DNA from: Isochrysis galbana
Taxonomy: Eukaryota; Haptophyta; Isochrysidales; Isochrysidaceae
DNA length: 64,000 bases
Assembly (NCBI GenBank): GCA_018136815.1
Contig: CM030934.1
Location: forward strand, 1,396,979 to 1,460,978
Direction: 5' to 3'
Shown piece by piece: positions 55,220 through 64,000 of the stretch. Within the stretch, counting starts at the first letter, position 1; every line of letters begins with the position of its first letter. The notes under the pieces are model-generated. The model was not told the origin of the DNA and made no database searches. It was given only the letters and a program-made list of their open reading frames with translations. Made by a program: the position numbers and the translations under genes.

Positions 55220-55977
55220 AGGGGGATAGGGGAAAAGGGCTTAGATATGGTCGGTGGCCCGCGCCCCCCCCCGGTGATCCGTTCTCCCCTTCTCCTCCTA
55301 CGCCTACCGGGCTTGCGGCGTCCTCAGTCCCGACTTATCCTGTAAACAGGTGCGGGACTTACATATTTTTCGGTGGGCGGAGCGATCGCTCCGCCCACCC
55401 CCTTCTCCGCGCTCCCTCTCCTCTCTCCTGCGGCACGCGCGATGGCGTGCCTGCGCCAGGCCTGCAGCTGCTTGCTGGCGACCCCTGGAGGCTCCTGGAG
55501 GCCAGCTCAGGGGGCAGAGGAGGCTGGGGCTGGGCCCTGGCCTCCCCTGCCTCTCCCTCGCTGGCGCTCCTGAGCCTCTGGGGCCCCCAGTCTGCACCTG
55601 TCTGCCTGTCGAACAGGGGGGGAGGGGGGTTGGAGCGATGGGCTGGCCACGAGGGGCCAGGACGAGCGATCCAGGCGTGCCTGTCAGTGGGAGAGTGGGT
55701 CAGCAGGGCAGTGGCCTCCTGGCAAGCCATCAGGCATGCCAGGAGGATGGGTGGTTCCTCCCCCACGGCAGGGGAGGAGTGGAGAGAGAGGGGGGCTCGT
55801 GCCCCCCCATGGGCGAACCAAGTATAAACTTAGTTGACCGGCACAGCGTGTACAACTTGTCCGGCACAATTGCACCCGACTCACCTGCTGAGGAGCTTGG
55901 ATTTTTAACCTAGTTCTTGTGCGCATTCGGGTCACCCGTCAACGTCAAACCCCGCACCAATAGTTTGAAGATTTTGC

Positions 55978-56730
55978 AACTAAGTTTATACTTGGTTGAC
56001 CCATGGGGGGGCACGAGCCCCCCCCTCTCTCCACTCCTCCCCTGCCATGGGGGAGGAACCACCCATCCTCCTGGCACGCCTGATGGCTTGCCAGGAGGCC
56101 ACTGCCCTACTGACCCACTCCCTTCCCCACAGGCTCGCCCCATTCGCCCATCCTGGCCCCTCGTGACCAGCCCATCGCTCCAACCCCCCCTCCCCCCCTG
56201 GTCGACAGGCAGACAGGTGCAGATTGGGGGTCCCAGAGGCTCAGGAGCGCCAGCGAGGGAGAGGCAGGGGAGGCCAGGGCCCAGCCCCAGCCTCCTCTGC
56301 CCCCTGAGCTGGCCTCCAGGAGCCTCCAGGGGTCGCCAGGAGCAGCTGCAGGCCTGCCGCAGGCGCGCCATCGCGCGTGCCTGCAGGAGAGGGGAGAGAG
56401 AGCGCGGAGAAGGGGGTGGGCGGAGCGAGAGCTCCGCTCACCGGAAAATAGGTAAGTCCCGCACCTGTTTACAGGATAAGTCGGGGCTGAGACCGCCGCC
56501 CACTCGGAGACACAGGAGGAAGGGGGGGAATGATCACCGGGGGGAGGCGCGGGCCACCGGACCATATCTAAGCCCTTCACCCCTATCCCCCTAGTAGTGC
56601 ACGGGGGGAGTCGCCTTATGGCGGGGGGAGAAGGGCCGGGGGAGTGGGGGTGTAGAAAGTTTTCCTACGTGAGTAGAAAGTAGAGGGTCCACGGCCGCGT
56701 GTGCGGTGAGACTATTAAAAGGTTTAATTT
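55978..56730 (+). mobile_element. Complete 753-bp SINE-like element with 17-bp target duplication
   Basis: Flanked by perfect TAGTTTGAAGATTTTGC at 55961-55977 and 56731-56747. Begins AACTAAGTTTATACTTGGTT and ends GTGCGGTGAGACTATTAAAA GG then TTTAATTT. No protein is supported. It forms an inverted pair with the copy ending at 55836. The long duplication and A/T-rich 3' tail indicate target-primed reverse transcription using a partner LINE. Confidence 0.85.
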
Positions 56731-56820
56731 TAGTTTGAAGATTTTGCTAAAATTCTGCAGTCTGCAGTCTGCGAGATGGCGTCAATGAAGGGAATCGGCG
56801 GTGCCACAAGGGCATTCCCT

Positions 56821-57175
56821 TGTCGCATCCGCGATCGACTTCCGACCTTATGCGTCTTCGTGCTCAATCGTTCTTGTTTGCCGCGGAGTTTTACTCGTAA
56901 TTTGTAGAACTCTTCACTCGTAATTCGCCCTTCGCTCCTTGCCGTCGCGCCCCTTGGTGGCCTGTCTCGCCCCTGTGTTGCTCCTTTGCACCTTGGGCCT
57001 TGCTCTCTCTTTGGTCCCCCCTCGAGCGAGATGTCGTCAGTAGAGAAGCCGAGCAGGTCGCCCTCGTCCACCCCGACGCTCCACACGCAGCAGGGGTCCA
57101 GAGCTCTCGTGACCCCAAAAGAAAGCAACCCCCCCCTCCCTCCCTCCCTCGAGGGATAAGTGTTTACTTTGTGTG
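56821..57175 (+). mobile_element. Element fragment sharing the LTR 5' end
   Basis: TGTCGCATCCGCGATCGAC at 56821 matches the start of the 849-bp LTR; similarity then fades. An open frame starts MSSVEKPSRSPSS at 57031. A diverged LTR of the same superfamily is likely. Confidence 0.45.
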
Positions 57176-57414
57176 TTCGTGTTTAGTCTATTGTCTATTC
57201 GTATTCGCTCTCCATCTTTCAGGAAATCTACAGTTAAAGAATTTGTGCGGCTCGCTCTCCCGGCGCGGCGGCTTCTGCTGCGTGTTCCGCGCCACTTTTG
57301 CGACCTCATAATATATTTTCCTAAAGAGTAGCGTAAATTATGATTCTGCTGGGTCCCCCGCGCGGGCCTCGCCGCCTCGCCCCTTTCAAGCGACCACCTG
57401 CCCACAGACTCTCC

Positions 57415-57567
57415 TCCCCTTCCCCCTCTCCCCCTCCCTCTCCCGCTCCCTCTCCCTCCCTCCCTCTCTCTCCCCCCCCCCCCCCTCTTGTGCTCGCGCA
57501 CCCTGTCTCCCCGAGACCGCGCGCCCTCCTCATTCTCCTTCGCCCCCGCGTCCCGCCACTCTCCTCT
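57415..57567 (+). promoter_or_regulatory. Pyrimidine-rich leader of the PH-domain gene
   Basis: CCCTCTCCC-type tract at 57415-57490 and CT-rich sequence to the ATG at 57568. Confidence 0.45.
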
Positions 57568-60327
57568 ATGGACGTGCGCTGCCTCACTCAGCAGCCAATA
57601 CAGCCGCACCACGTCTCGGCCGCCCTTCGTGCCGCTGCTGCCCACCTATCTGATACTGCGACGGCGGCGGCGCTGCGTGCAGAGGCACGCGCTCTGGAAG
57701 AAAGCGCCACCTCGGCTCAGGTCCTGGCAACTAAGGTGCGTGTACTCGAGCTCGAGCACAAGCTTGAGCAGGCGAACCTTGCGCGCGCTGAGCACGCATC
57801 GCTCGAGCGCAACCTGCAATGGCGAGCGCACCAGCTGCTTGCCGTCAGCCGCGCGCCCGATTGCACCGCTGCAATCACCACATTCCGGATGGCAGCGCTG
57901 CGCAATGACCACTTCGGCACCGGCAGCGAGCCGGCAGGCGCCACTCTGCACGCCTTTGACCACTTGGAGACCGGCTCTCCTTCGACTCCACCGCCTGCTA
58001 TCCGGCCGGCTGCGGTAGCGCTGCCTCCTTCTCCGGCGGCTCCTTTGTCCAATTGTCGCTGGGGTGGCAGCTCAGCCAATAATAGCGAGACGGCCGAGCT
58101 GGTCTCGCCGGAGTGCCCATCGGACCCATCACAGTATCTGATGCGCGGCAGTAACCGGCTTGCTACGCCCTCTCTTCCTCTCCCCCGTGCGAGCCTGGAC
58201 AATGGTATGTGGGCAGCAATTGGCAGCAAGGGGATCTCTCTCCCCGTTGGCGGGATCTCGCCTTCCGATGTTGTGCGCGCAGGATGGCTGACCAAACGAT
58301 CGGTCGGGTCGATTGGCGACCCCACATTGTCGTCCTCACAACGGGGTTGGCGTGAACGGTACCTTGTACTCACGACTGACCAGCTCCTCTGGTTTGCAAC
58401 TGAAGACGACTTCCGTTCCGGCAACGATGCCCCGTGCGGGGTGATGCCTCTCGTTCAAGAAGTGTCGGCACGCGCAGCCTCTCCTGTAGATCGGCTACCA
58501 GAATCCTGCTTTTTGGTCGCCGCAGACCAGCGCAAGTTGTGGTTACGAGCCGAGACCACTCTGGGACGAGACACATGGCTGGAGGCAATCCGTGCTGTTC
58601 TTTCCGGAGCATCTGGCCGTGCCGCCCAAGCATCATCCTCAACCGTATGCACGCCACCTGCCGACTTCGCATCTCGAAGGTCCGCGAAACGTGAATCTTC
58701 TGGTGACCTCGGGCCGCAGAACATTCCAGAATCGCCTCGAGTCGTAGTCAACTCTGATGGGCTTGTTTGGCTTGATGCCAACGACGGCAAGGATCGTGCG
58801 ACTTCGGTCTCATCTCCTCGAGGTGATGATTTACCACCGCCGAGCTTATCGCCACGCTCCTCGCCTCCGGCATCACCATCGCAAGCCCGAATAGCTTCTC
58901 CCACGTTGATGTCCCCACCACAGAGCGGCGATCCCTTTGCCTCAATGTCCGCCTACACAACTCCAGTGCAGCACACTGTTTTTACAGATGAGGACGATCC
59001 ACCACCCCTACCAACAGACACGCCCCCACCTCCAGACACCCCGCCGCCTGATACACCGCCAGCGCGATCGTCTCGACGCCCAAACTCGCGGAGAGCCGGG
59101 GCTTTCAAATTCGCCGTAAATGCCCGCGACGCCTTGGTATCTGAGGAGAAGGCTCACTCCTGCGAGAATGCGTCCGTTTTCGAGCCACCACATTTGGGCT
59201 CCGACCCTGCTGTTGCGTTGCCCACCTCCTCAGCGGAGAGCGAGCACTGGTCGCACCTTCGCAGTGCGACGACGGCAACGGATCCAGAGAACATACCACC
59301 ACCGCAAACTGCATGTTCGCCCACCAAACACTTAGATCCCGGCTCTGGGAACCCCCAGCTAGCGGCCGACATTGGCAACGTGCAGGCATCATGCGACGCT
59401 CCAGCGGTCTCGGAGCTGTCGCGCCGGGCTGAGGTGCCCTTGTTGCCACTCGGCCAGTCGCCTCGACGTGCGCAGTCGAACCTTGTCCCTCTGACTCCTA
59501 AGGATAAGTCGAGACGCGCACTATCCGCTGACAGCCGTTCACGGCCGACACCCCTCCCGCCCCTGCCACCTCTCCAACCAAGCGAGCGAGCCAAACTGCC
59601 ACCCCTGCCGCCAATGCTGCCTCCGCGGCCCAGGGGTACTCCAAGGGGGAACAAGTCGACTCCGCGTGGGAAGAGCCACCGACAGGTGGATGAGGCTATG
59701 CCAAGCACGGAAAAGACGCGCACGCCTCGTTCCGAATGCGAAGGCTTGTGCACTACACCGACGGCTGAGTCAGTGTGGGGCATCGATGCATTCGGGGCCA
59801 AAGGTCAGGTGCAGTGTTGGGAGCAGCTCCCAGACCACGAACAGGAGCGAGAGAACTCGATTTTCATGGATGGTGAAGCATGTTGCAAGCGCGATTCCGA
59901 TCTTTGCGCCAGTGCCAACAGCGTCGACTCGACTAAATCTCAAGTTGCCCTTGGCGTGATTCCTGCAACACAATCGCAACCTTGTGTGGCGCAGAACGCG
60001 CTTCGCCTAAGTAACGCTGTCGCCGCTTACGAATACAGTGTTTCGACGCGTGCTGTACCGGGCTCCCCTGAGGTCAAAAGCCGCACTCACGAATCATGCA
60101 CTCCCTCCTGCCTGTCAACAGGCCATTCTATATTCCCTACTTCGCTTGTTCTCATTTTAAGTGCAGTTGGCGCAGGACTAGTGGGATGGTTCACTGGATC
60201 CTACGTGTTAGGAGGCTCACTTCTACTGTTTTTACTTGCTATGGACGCAACGAGCAGATGCACGAAGCGTCGAAGAGGTGGGCATTTCGTGACTGCGACG
60301 TATGGTCCCAAGGTATTTCAAGTGTGA
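57568..60327 (+). CDS. PH-domain protein with C-terminal membrane hairpin
   Basis: 919 residues, single exon. Residues 15-105 are Ala/Leu/Glu-rich coiled coil (VLELEHKLEQANLARAEHAS). Residues 236-347 form a pleckstrin-homology domain: RAGWLTKRSVGS, GWRERYLVLTTDQLLWF, CFLVAADQRKLWLRAE, and the C-terminal helix TWLEAIRAVLSGA with its near-invariant tryptophan. Residues 350-850 are disordered and proline-rich (PPPPDTPPPDTPP; PPLPPLPPLQ). Two adjacent hydrophobic segments at ~852-895 (TSLVLILSAVGAGLVGWF; SYVLGGSLLLFLLAM) make a hairpin followed by a basic tail. The layout suggests an ER- or organelle-anchored protein that reaches another membrane through its PH domain, as lipid-transfer and contact-site tethers do; this is inference. 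The start is the first ATG after the CT leader. Confidence 0.75.
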   Translation: MDVRCLTQQPIQPHHVSAALRAAAAHLSDTATAAALRAEARALEESATSAQVLATKVRVLELEHKLEQANLARAEHASLERNLQWRAHQLLAVSRAPDCTAAITTFRMAALRNDHFGTGSEPAGATLHAFDHLETGSPSTPPPAIRPAAVALPPSPAAPLSNCRWGGSSANNSETAELVSPECPSDPSQYLMRGSNRLATPSLPLPRASLDNGMWAAIGSKGISLPVGGISPSDVVRAGWLTKRSVGSIGDPTLSSSQRGWRERYLVLTTDQLLWFATEDDFRSGNDAPCGVMPLVQEVSARAASPVDRLPESCFLVAADQRKLWLRAETTLGRDTWLEAIRAVLSGASGRAAQASSSTVCTPPADFASRRSAKRESSGDLGPQNIPESPRVVVNSDGLVWLDANDGKDRATSVSSPRGDDLPPPSLSPRSSPPASPSQARIASPTLMSPPQSGDPFASMSAYTTPVQHTVFTDEDDPPPLPTDTPPPPDTPPPDTPPARSSRRPNSRRAGAFKFAVNARDALVSEEKAHSCENASVFEPPHLGSDPAVALPTSSAESEHWSHLRSATTATDPENIPPPQTACSPTKHLDPGSGNPQLAADIGNVQASCDAPAVSELSRRAEVPLLPLGQSPRRAQSNLVPLTPKDKSRRALSADSRSRPTPLPPLPPLQPSERAKLPPLPPMLPPRPRGTPRGNKSTPRGKSHRQVDEAMPSTEKTRTPRSECEGLCTTPTAESVWGIDAFGAKGQVQCWEQLPDHEQERENSIFMDGEACCKRDSDLCASANSVDSTKSQVALGVIPATQSQPCVAQNALRLSNAVAAYEYSVSTRAVPGSPEVKSRTHESCTPSCLSTGHSIFPTSLVLILSAVGAGLVGWFTGSYVLGGSLLLFLLAMDATSRCTKRRRGGHFVTATYGPKVFQV

Positions 60328-61453
60328 TTATGGAGACTGGCTTGGGGAACTGGCGAGAGGATTGCAACGGGGACTGAACCTTTCTCGATGTGCGATTTCC
60401 AAACTCATAGTCATGAAAAGTGCGATACAGGGCCGCAACGGAATCTTACTAAGCCAACTCCGCGTGCTGCATGAATATTGTTGCAGTGACACGGTGATGA
60501 GGATGATTGTGCGCTACATGGAAATGATAAGAGGCGTGCGTAGTGTATCCCCTCGACCGATCCCACCTAAGGGCACCTGCTTCAATGGGTGAAGGCAGAG
60601 GCCTAAATATGCCCTGCCCTATAGGTTCTGTACGAGAGACCGAAACAACCGGGCCTCCTCCGGCAAAATTTTCGAACAGCATACAAAATTCTACCGCCAA
60701 TTTCAATTTCGTTCGGGGGTTCGGGCCTTGAACGAACGGCGGCCCGCGTGTAGATACAAAATATGTTAGAGGTTAGCCCCCGTAGGCTCCCAGCTAGCGG
60801 TAGCTCCCGTGGGGTAAGAATAGACCCCGGGAGCTCCTGGGGGGAGCAAAATATGTAGGAGCCCCATCGCCATCGAGAATTTTTCGTTGGCGGCCTCCAT
60901 GCTACGTGCACTAGTGGCTAGTGGGAGCCGCAACGCGTGGCGACTCGCCCTCCACCCTCCCCACGACCACGACCCCACGAGTAAGGTCGCGTTCCGTCGA
61001 ATGTGGGGCGGGCTCGATATGAGCCATTAAAGTCCATAGTTGCACTTAGTTGCATACATATATTTCATATAAATAGCATAATTTACCATATATTTAGAGC
61101 AATTTCGTAGAACATAAAACATTTCCACACTAGTTTTTAAAACCTCTTGAAAATTCCGGGCTACACAGCTATATCAACCAAGGCACTAGTACCCCCTTAT
61201 TTGCCGCCCTTCGCATTCCCCTTCCCTACCGTCTCCCCCCTTCACCCCTTCACCCCTTCGTTCCTTTTCGTTCGGTGTCCGGGGTCGGGCCCAGGTGCGC
61301 TAGCCAAGCTTCATCGTTTAGTGCTCAGCAAAGAAGTAGCAGTGGACGGCATATTCGAAATCGTCAGTCCGCTTACAGCCCGATGTGTTGATAGTTTTTG
61401 TTTCGCTGTTGCTCCACTGCGGATTGGTGACCGAGCCTTCAGACGTTCATAGA
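60328..61453. other. Intergenic, no supported gene
   Basis: The AGGTCGCGTTCCGTCGA motif is at 60984-61000. 61030-61140 is AT-rich. (CCCTTCA)n lies at about 61230-61262. No recognisable coding frame. Confidence 0.35.
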
Positions 61454-62599
61454 TTAAGCCATTGAGGTCGCCAGGACAACAGGAATGCTAGACCTCTCAA
61501 CATCGTTGTTGTGTTTATCATACTTTGCTTGGTTCTTCTGATGAGGGGTTGGTACCGTCCAGGACTTCTCCGACGAGAGCGAAGCGGACGGAGAGATACT
61601 CTTGGGCAGAGCCTTATGTAGGACCAGCCCCACAAGAAGAACTCCGAAAGAAATGATGATCATCACCCCGTACATGATGAGAACCCACAAAGAGTCGCGC
61701 ATGAGAAGATATCCGGTGTAGCACTGGTAGCCCGCCGCTGCGATGAGAATGTAGCCGCCCCCCTTGTGCATGATCTCCCACAGCATGCGCCGTCCGGTGC
61801 GCTTACCACCTGTCGCAGCGGCAGGCTTTCCGCGAGCCATCGAGAGGACTGGGTGGAGAAAGGTGAAAACTATGACGATGAGGCCTACCACGTGATGCGG
61901 GTCACTCAGATGGTATCCAGATGGTACCATGAGTAGTCCTGACACGAGGCCACCGAGTGTCAATAACACGCCAATCATCTGAATCGAGCGATGTACTTTA
62001 AGCCACAGGCCACCGCTCAGCCGCCGGCGCCATGTGGCCGAGACAAAGGCCCCAGACGGGATCAGCAGGCCCCACGCTACCACAAGCATCAAGGCATGCG
62101 CAATATGCGCGGTGCGGACGTGGATATATACAGCAATAAAGCCTTGTGGCGGGCCTTCCGTAAGTGTCTGCGGCGACTGTGCTGTCTGTACACTGCCACT
62201 TGGCGGTGATGGCGATGAGGGGCTGGAGAGACCTTGAGTATTCGAGCAGACAGGCATTGAGCGACTGGTCTTGCTGCGTGGACTTCCGGGGAGCGAAATA
62301 TCCGTGTTAGCAAAACCTATGAGGGTAGACAGGTCCGATGATTTGGTCCAGACGCAGCATGGGTCGCCCAGCTCCAGGCCGTTGCTTTGACCGTCGCCGT
62401 CAGTGTCCGCTTCACAGAGCGACTTGGTCCAGCGGAACGTGCGCTTGAAGTCGTTCGCGAAGCGATCATTGTTCGCGTGGCCAGTCGATTCTCCGTTGGC
62501 GTGGCCGTTGGGGACCTCGCTCATGTAGCGCGAGCGTGCGTCGGCCTGATCGATTGAGACGAGTAGCAGCATGAGCGCCTGAGTGGATGTGCACTTCAT
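61454..62599 (-). CDS. Temptin-like/cytochrome b561-type membrane protein
   Basis: 381 residues from ATG 62599, chosen because it starts a signal peptide (STQALMLLLVSIDQADA) right after a CT-rich leader. An earlier in-frame start at 62668 exists but is not signal-like. Residues ~30-90 carry the motif SLCEADTDGDGQSNGLELGD and CCVW, the calcium-loop-like DxDGDGxxNGxELGDP of temptin-type Cys/Cys domains. A Ser/Pro linker follows. Residues ~165-335 contain five or six hydrophobic helices with histidines at b561-like positions (HIAHALMLVVAWGLL, KVHRSIQMIGVLL, DPHHVVGLIVIVFTFLHPVL, MHKGGGYILIAAAGYQCYTG). b561 domains carry electrons across membranes using two haems. A role in metal reduction or oxidative chemistry at the cell surface is plausible but inferred. 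Confidence 0.75.
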   Translation of the reverse strand: MKCTSTQALMLLLVSIDQADARSRYMSEVPNGHANGESTGHANNDRFANDFKRTFRWTKSLCEADTDGDGQSNGLELGDPCCVWTKSSDLSTLIGFANTDISLPGSPRSKTSRSMPVCSNTQGLSSPSSPSPPSGSVQTAQSPQTLTEGPPQGFIAVYIHVRTAHIAHALMLVVAWGLLIPSGAFVSATWRRRLSGGLWLKVHRSIQMIGVLLTLGGLVSGLLMVPSGYHLSDPHHVVGLIVIVFTFLHPVLSMARGKPAAATGGKRTGRRMLWEIMHKGGGYILIAAAGYQCYTGYLLMRDSLWVLIMYGVMIIISFGVLLVGLVLHKALPKSISPSASLSSEKSWTVPTPHQKNQAKYDKHNNDVERSSIPVVLATSMA

Positions 62600-63539
62600 G
62601 GGGCTGAGGACGTCGGACGACGGCGAGAGAGAGAGTAGACGGAAGGTGCAAGCAGGGTGCCGACTCACTCGGCAGAGGAGAAGGATCGATGGATCACTCC
62701 TCGGAAAAGACGTTATGCGATTCTTCAGTTCGGAATCTGCACGATTTTCATGATGTGCTACTTGTTACTTATGATGCCTAAACGCGCCCCGTCCGGGGAG
62801 GGGGAGCCCGGGAGCGAGCACCAGTCGGCACCCGCCCGCGTGCAAACGTGCGCTCGGCCACCTCCGAACCTGGACATTTTAATTTTACAGTGTTCTCGCT
62901 GCGGGACGCCGGTACCACTGCACCACATTGCCCAGGTGTCGCATTCATCACAGATGACACATGATGCGAAGATGGTGCTGCAACCTGAAGTCCAGTTATC
63001 AGTTATTTTCCCATCCCGATCCCCTCAGTATGGTATATATAGTAGTAAAATAATAGTTGAGCTATAATAGAACGATAGAACGATAGCAGCACCCACAATA
63101 ATCTGGAGGCTCGAACGGCAGCTCGCTCTATAGCATGTGTAGGGCGGTCAAACAGGGCTTTTAACTTCCAAGGGTGAGAAAATTCACAACGTCAAGATTG
63201 AGGATTTATCACGAGATCTTATAGGTCTTAGGGTATGCTACATGCTACTGCTACTGGTAACCCGTAACACCACCCCCCCTTCCCCCCCCCGGGAAGCTTC
63301 CTGACCCGCTCCCCCCTGCCAGCAGCAGCTCCACGTTGCAGCATCCCGCTGAGCCCTGCTGCATCCAGCAGCGCCCTGTCGACTCCCGCTGCGCAGGCCC
63401 GGCCTGTCCCCCGCCGTGTCTAGCTGCACCGCCGCACCACGCAGCATCCCCGCCCCGTCCGGCCGCACCCTGCCGCACCCTGACTGACCACCCCACTCAC
63501 CGTCGCAACGTCGCAACGCGCGTAGACGTACGAAGCCGA
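62600..63539. other. Intergenic, no confident gene
   Basis: 62600-62640 is the CT-rich leader of the minus-strand b561 gene. 62711-62860 (+) encodes a hydrophobic stretch without a good start. 63140-63225 carries GGGCGGTCAAACAGGGCT and flanking sequence shared with 49445-49520 in reverse, so it is a retroelement fragment. Confidence 0.4.
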
Positions 63540-63660
63540 ACGCAGACCCACGAAGACCCACGCAGCCCCACGCCCCACGCAACCCCAAGCAGGCCCACGC
63601 AGCCCCACGCAGGCCATTGTCAACGCAGCCCCACGCAGCCCCACGCAGTTGGGGCCCCGC
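63540..63660 (+). repeat. CACGCAGCCC minisatellite
   Basis: About ten imperfect copies of a 10-12 bp unit (CCCACGCAGC / CCCACGCAGG). The ORFs across it on both strands are repeat-derived. Confidence 0.75.
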
Positions 63661-64000
63661 GCAGCCAGAGAGGGGAGAGGGCTCGCGCTGGTGTCCACGG
63701 AGGGTGGGGCAGGTCGTTCACGAAGGGTGGGCAGGGGCCCGCGCACGAAGGTCCACCGTTCGGGCTAGCGGAGTCGGACATCAACCAATTTTTTCTGTGG
63801 TCTGTGGGTGGTGGGTGGGGCAAGGGGAGAAGGGAGAAGGAGAGGGGTGGGGTGAGCGGACGGAGTTTATTTAACTTCTACCTAAGACTAAAAATTTAAA
63901 CTCAAAAAATAAAATTGGAAATTGGGAGAAAGAAGAAAGAAGGGTTAGTGGTTGGTGGGGATTCGGCGACTTTTTCAGTGCCTTATATCAGAGGAGCCCA

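Larger units (their letters stand above)
53783..55836 (-). mobile_element. SINE-like element carrying a nested LINE insertion
   Basis: On the minus strand it begins AACTAAGTTTATACTTGG at about 55835 and ends GTGCGGTGAGACTATTAAGA with a TTAATTAATT tail near 53783. It is flanked by ACCGGC(G/A)CAGCGTGT at 53768-53782 and 55837-55851, a 15-bp target duplication with one mismatch. Without the nested 1285-bp insertion and one 12-bp duplication it would be about 757 bp, matching the 753-bp complete copy at 55978-56730. Confidence 0.85.

Noticed and set aside
53783-56730. A single foldback (long inverted repeat) transposon
   Set aside because: The two arms have different target-site duplications (15 bp and 17 bp), so they are separate insertions.
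62657-63067. Small membrane protein on the plus strand
   Set aside because: Has a hydrophobic stretch but no ATG before it in frame, and it lies beside the start of the b561 gene; no family likeness.
1-64000. CRISPR arrays, bacterial operons or organellar rRNA/tRNA clusters
   Set aside because: No regularly spaced short repeats with unique spacers, no Shine-Dalgarno operons and no rRNA-like stretches were seen; the genes have spliceosomal introns.

Overview
The window is a nuclear scaffold segment from a eukaryote, very probably a flagellated, photosynthetic microalga with a complex plastid (haptophyte-like is my best guess, not proven). The reasons are spliceosomal introns with GTGAG/GTAAG donors, mostly 50-400 bp long; a plastid zeta-carotene desaturase whose N-terminus reads as signal peptide plus transit peptide; an axonemal dynein-regulatory-complex subunit; a nucleoporin; and GC-rich DNA packed with low-complexity tracts and retroelements. 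No bacterial or organellar features were seen. One 100-base assembly gap lies at 23775-23874.

Layout. 1-1403: a GNAT acetyltransferase running off the left edge (-) and a divergent cysteine-rich membrane protein broken by a 7-bp duplication (+). 1669-2065: GC-rich minisatellite. 3081-8791 (-): a six-exon gene for a ~1726-residue protein joining a secreted TULIP/BPI-like region to a PqiA-like multi-pass membrane domain. 9.7-11.9 kb: non-LTR retroelement remnant carrying an 849-bp solo LTR. 12468-14513 (+): six-exon SLC35-type nucleotide-sugar transporter. 14.7-15.9 kb: dispersed repeats. 16626-18680 (-): NUP54. 18691-20224: a 1.5-kb polypurine tract. 21168-22607 (+): FHA-like protein. 23.2-23.8 kb: RT remnant, palindrome and gap. 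23876-25159 (+): NTF2/SnoaL-like protein cut by the gap. 26755-29702 (-): seven-exon zeta-carotene desaturase. 30735-33970 (-): four-exon GT-B glycosyltransferase. 34.5-38.5 kb: repeats, a second 849-bp LTR and a 487-bp mariner-type MITE. 38597-39007 (+): small secreted protein. 40283-42940 (+): retropepsin polyprotein. 44862-46103 (+): Sfi1-like centrin-binding protein. 46.4-50 kb: repeats, a possible Asp/Asn hydroxylase 5' exon and retroelement pieces. 50458-52956 (+): six-exon DRC3. 53.3-57.2 kb: nested LINE/SINE-like insertions. 57568-60327 (+): PH-domain protein with a C-terminal membrane hairpin. 61454-62599 (-): temptin-b561 membrane protein. 62.6-64 kb: no recognised gene, one short minisatellite.

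The host genes are functionally unrelated housekeeping genes on both strands and form no operon or cluster. Two things link them. Nearly every recognised host gene has a pyrimidine-rich tract on its coding strand just before the ATG. The intergenic space is also built from a few recurring retroelement families. Their insertion history can be read directly: a 5-bp target duplication around the solo LTR, and 12-, 15- and 17-bp duplications around the LINE/SINE-like copies, which share a 3' end.

Exon models were assembled by eye from splice signals, phase agreement and family resemblance. No alignment or database search was run.
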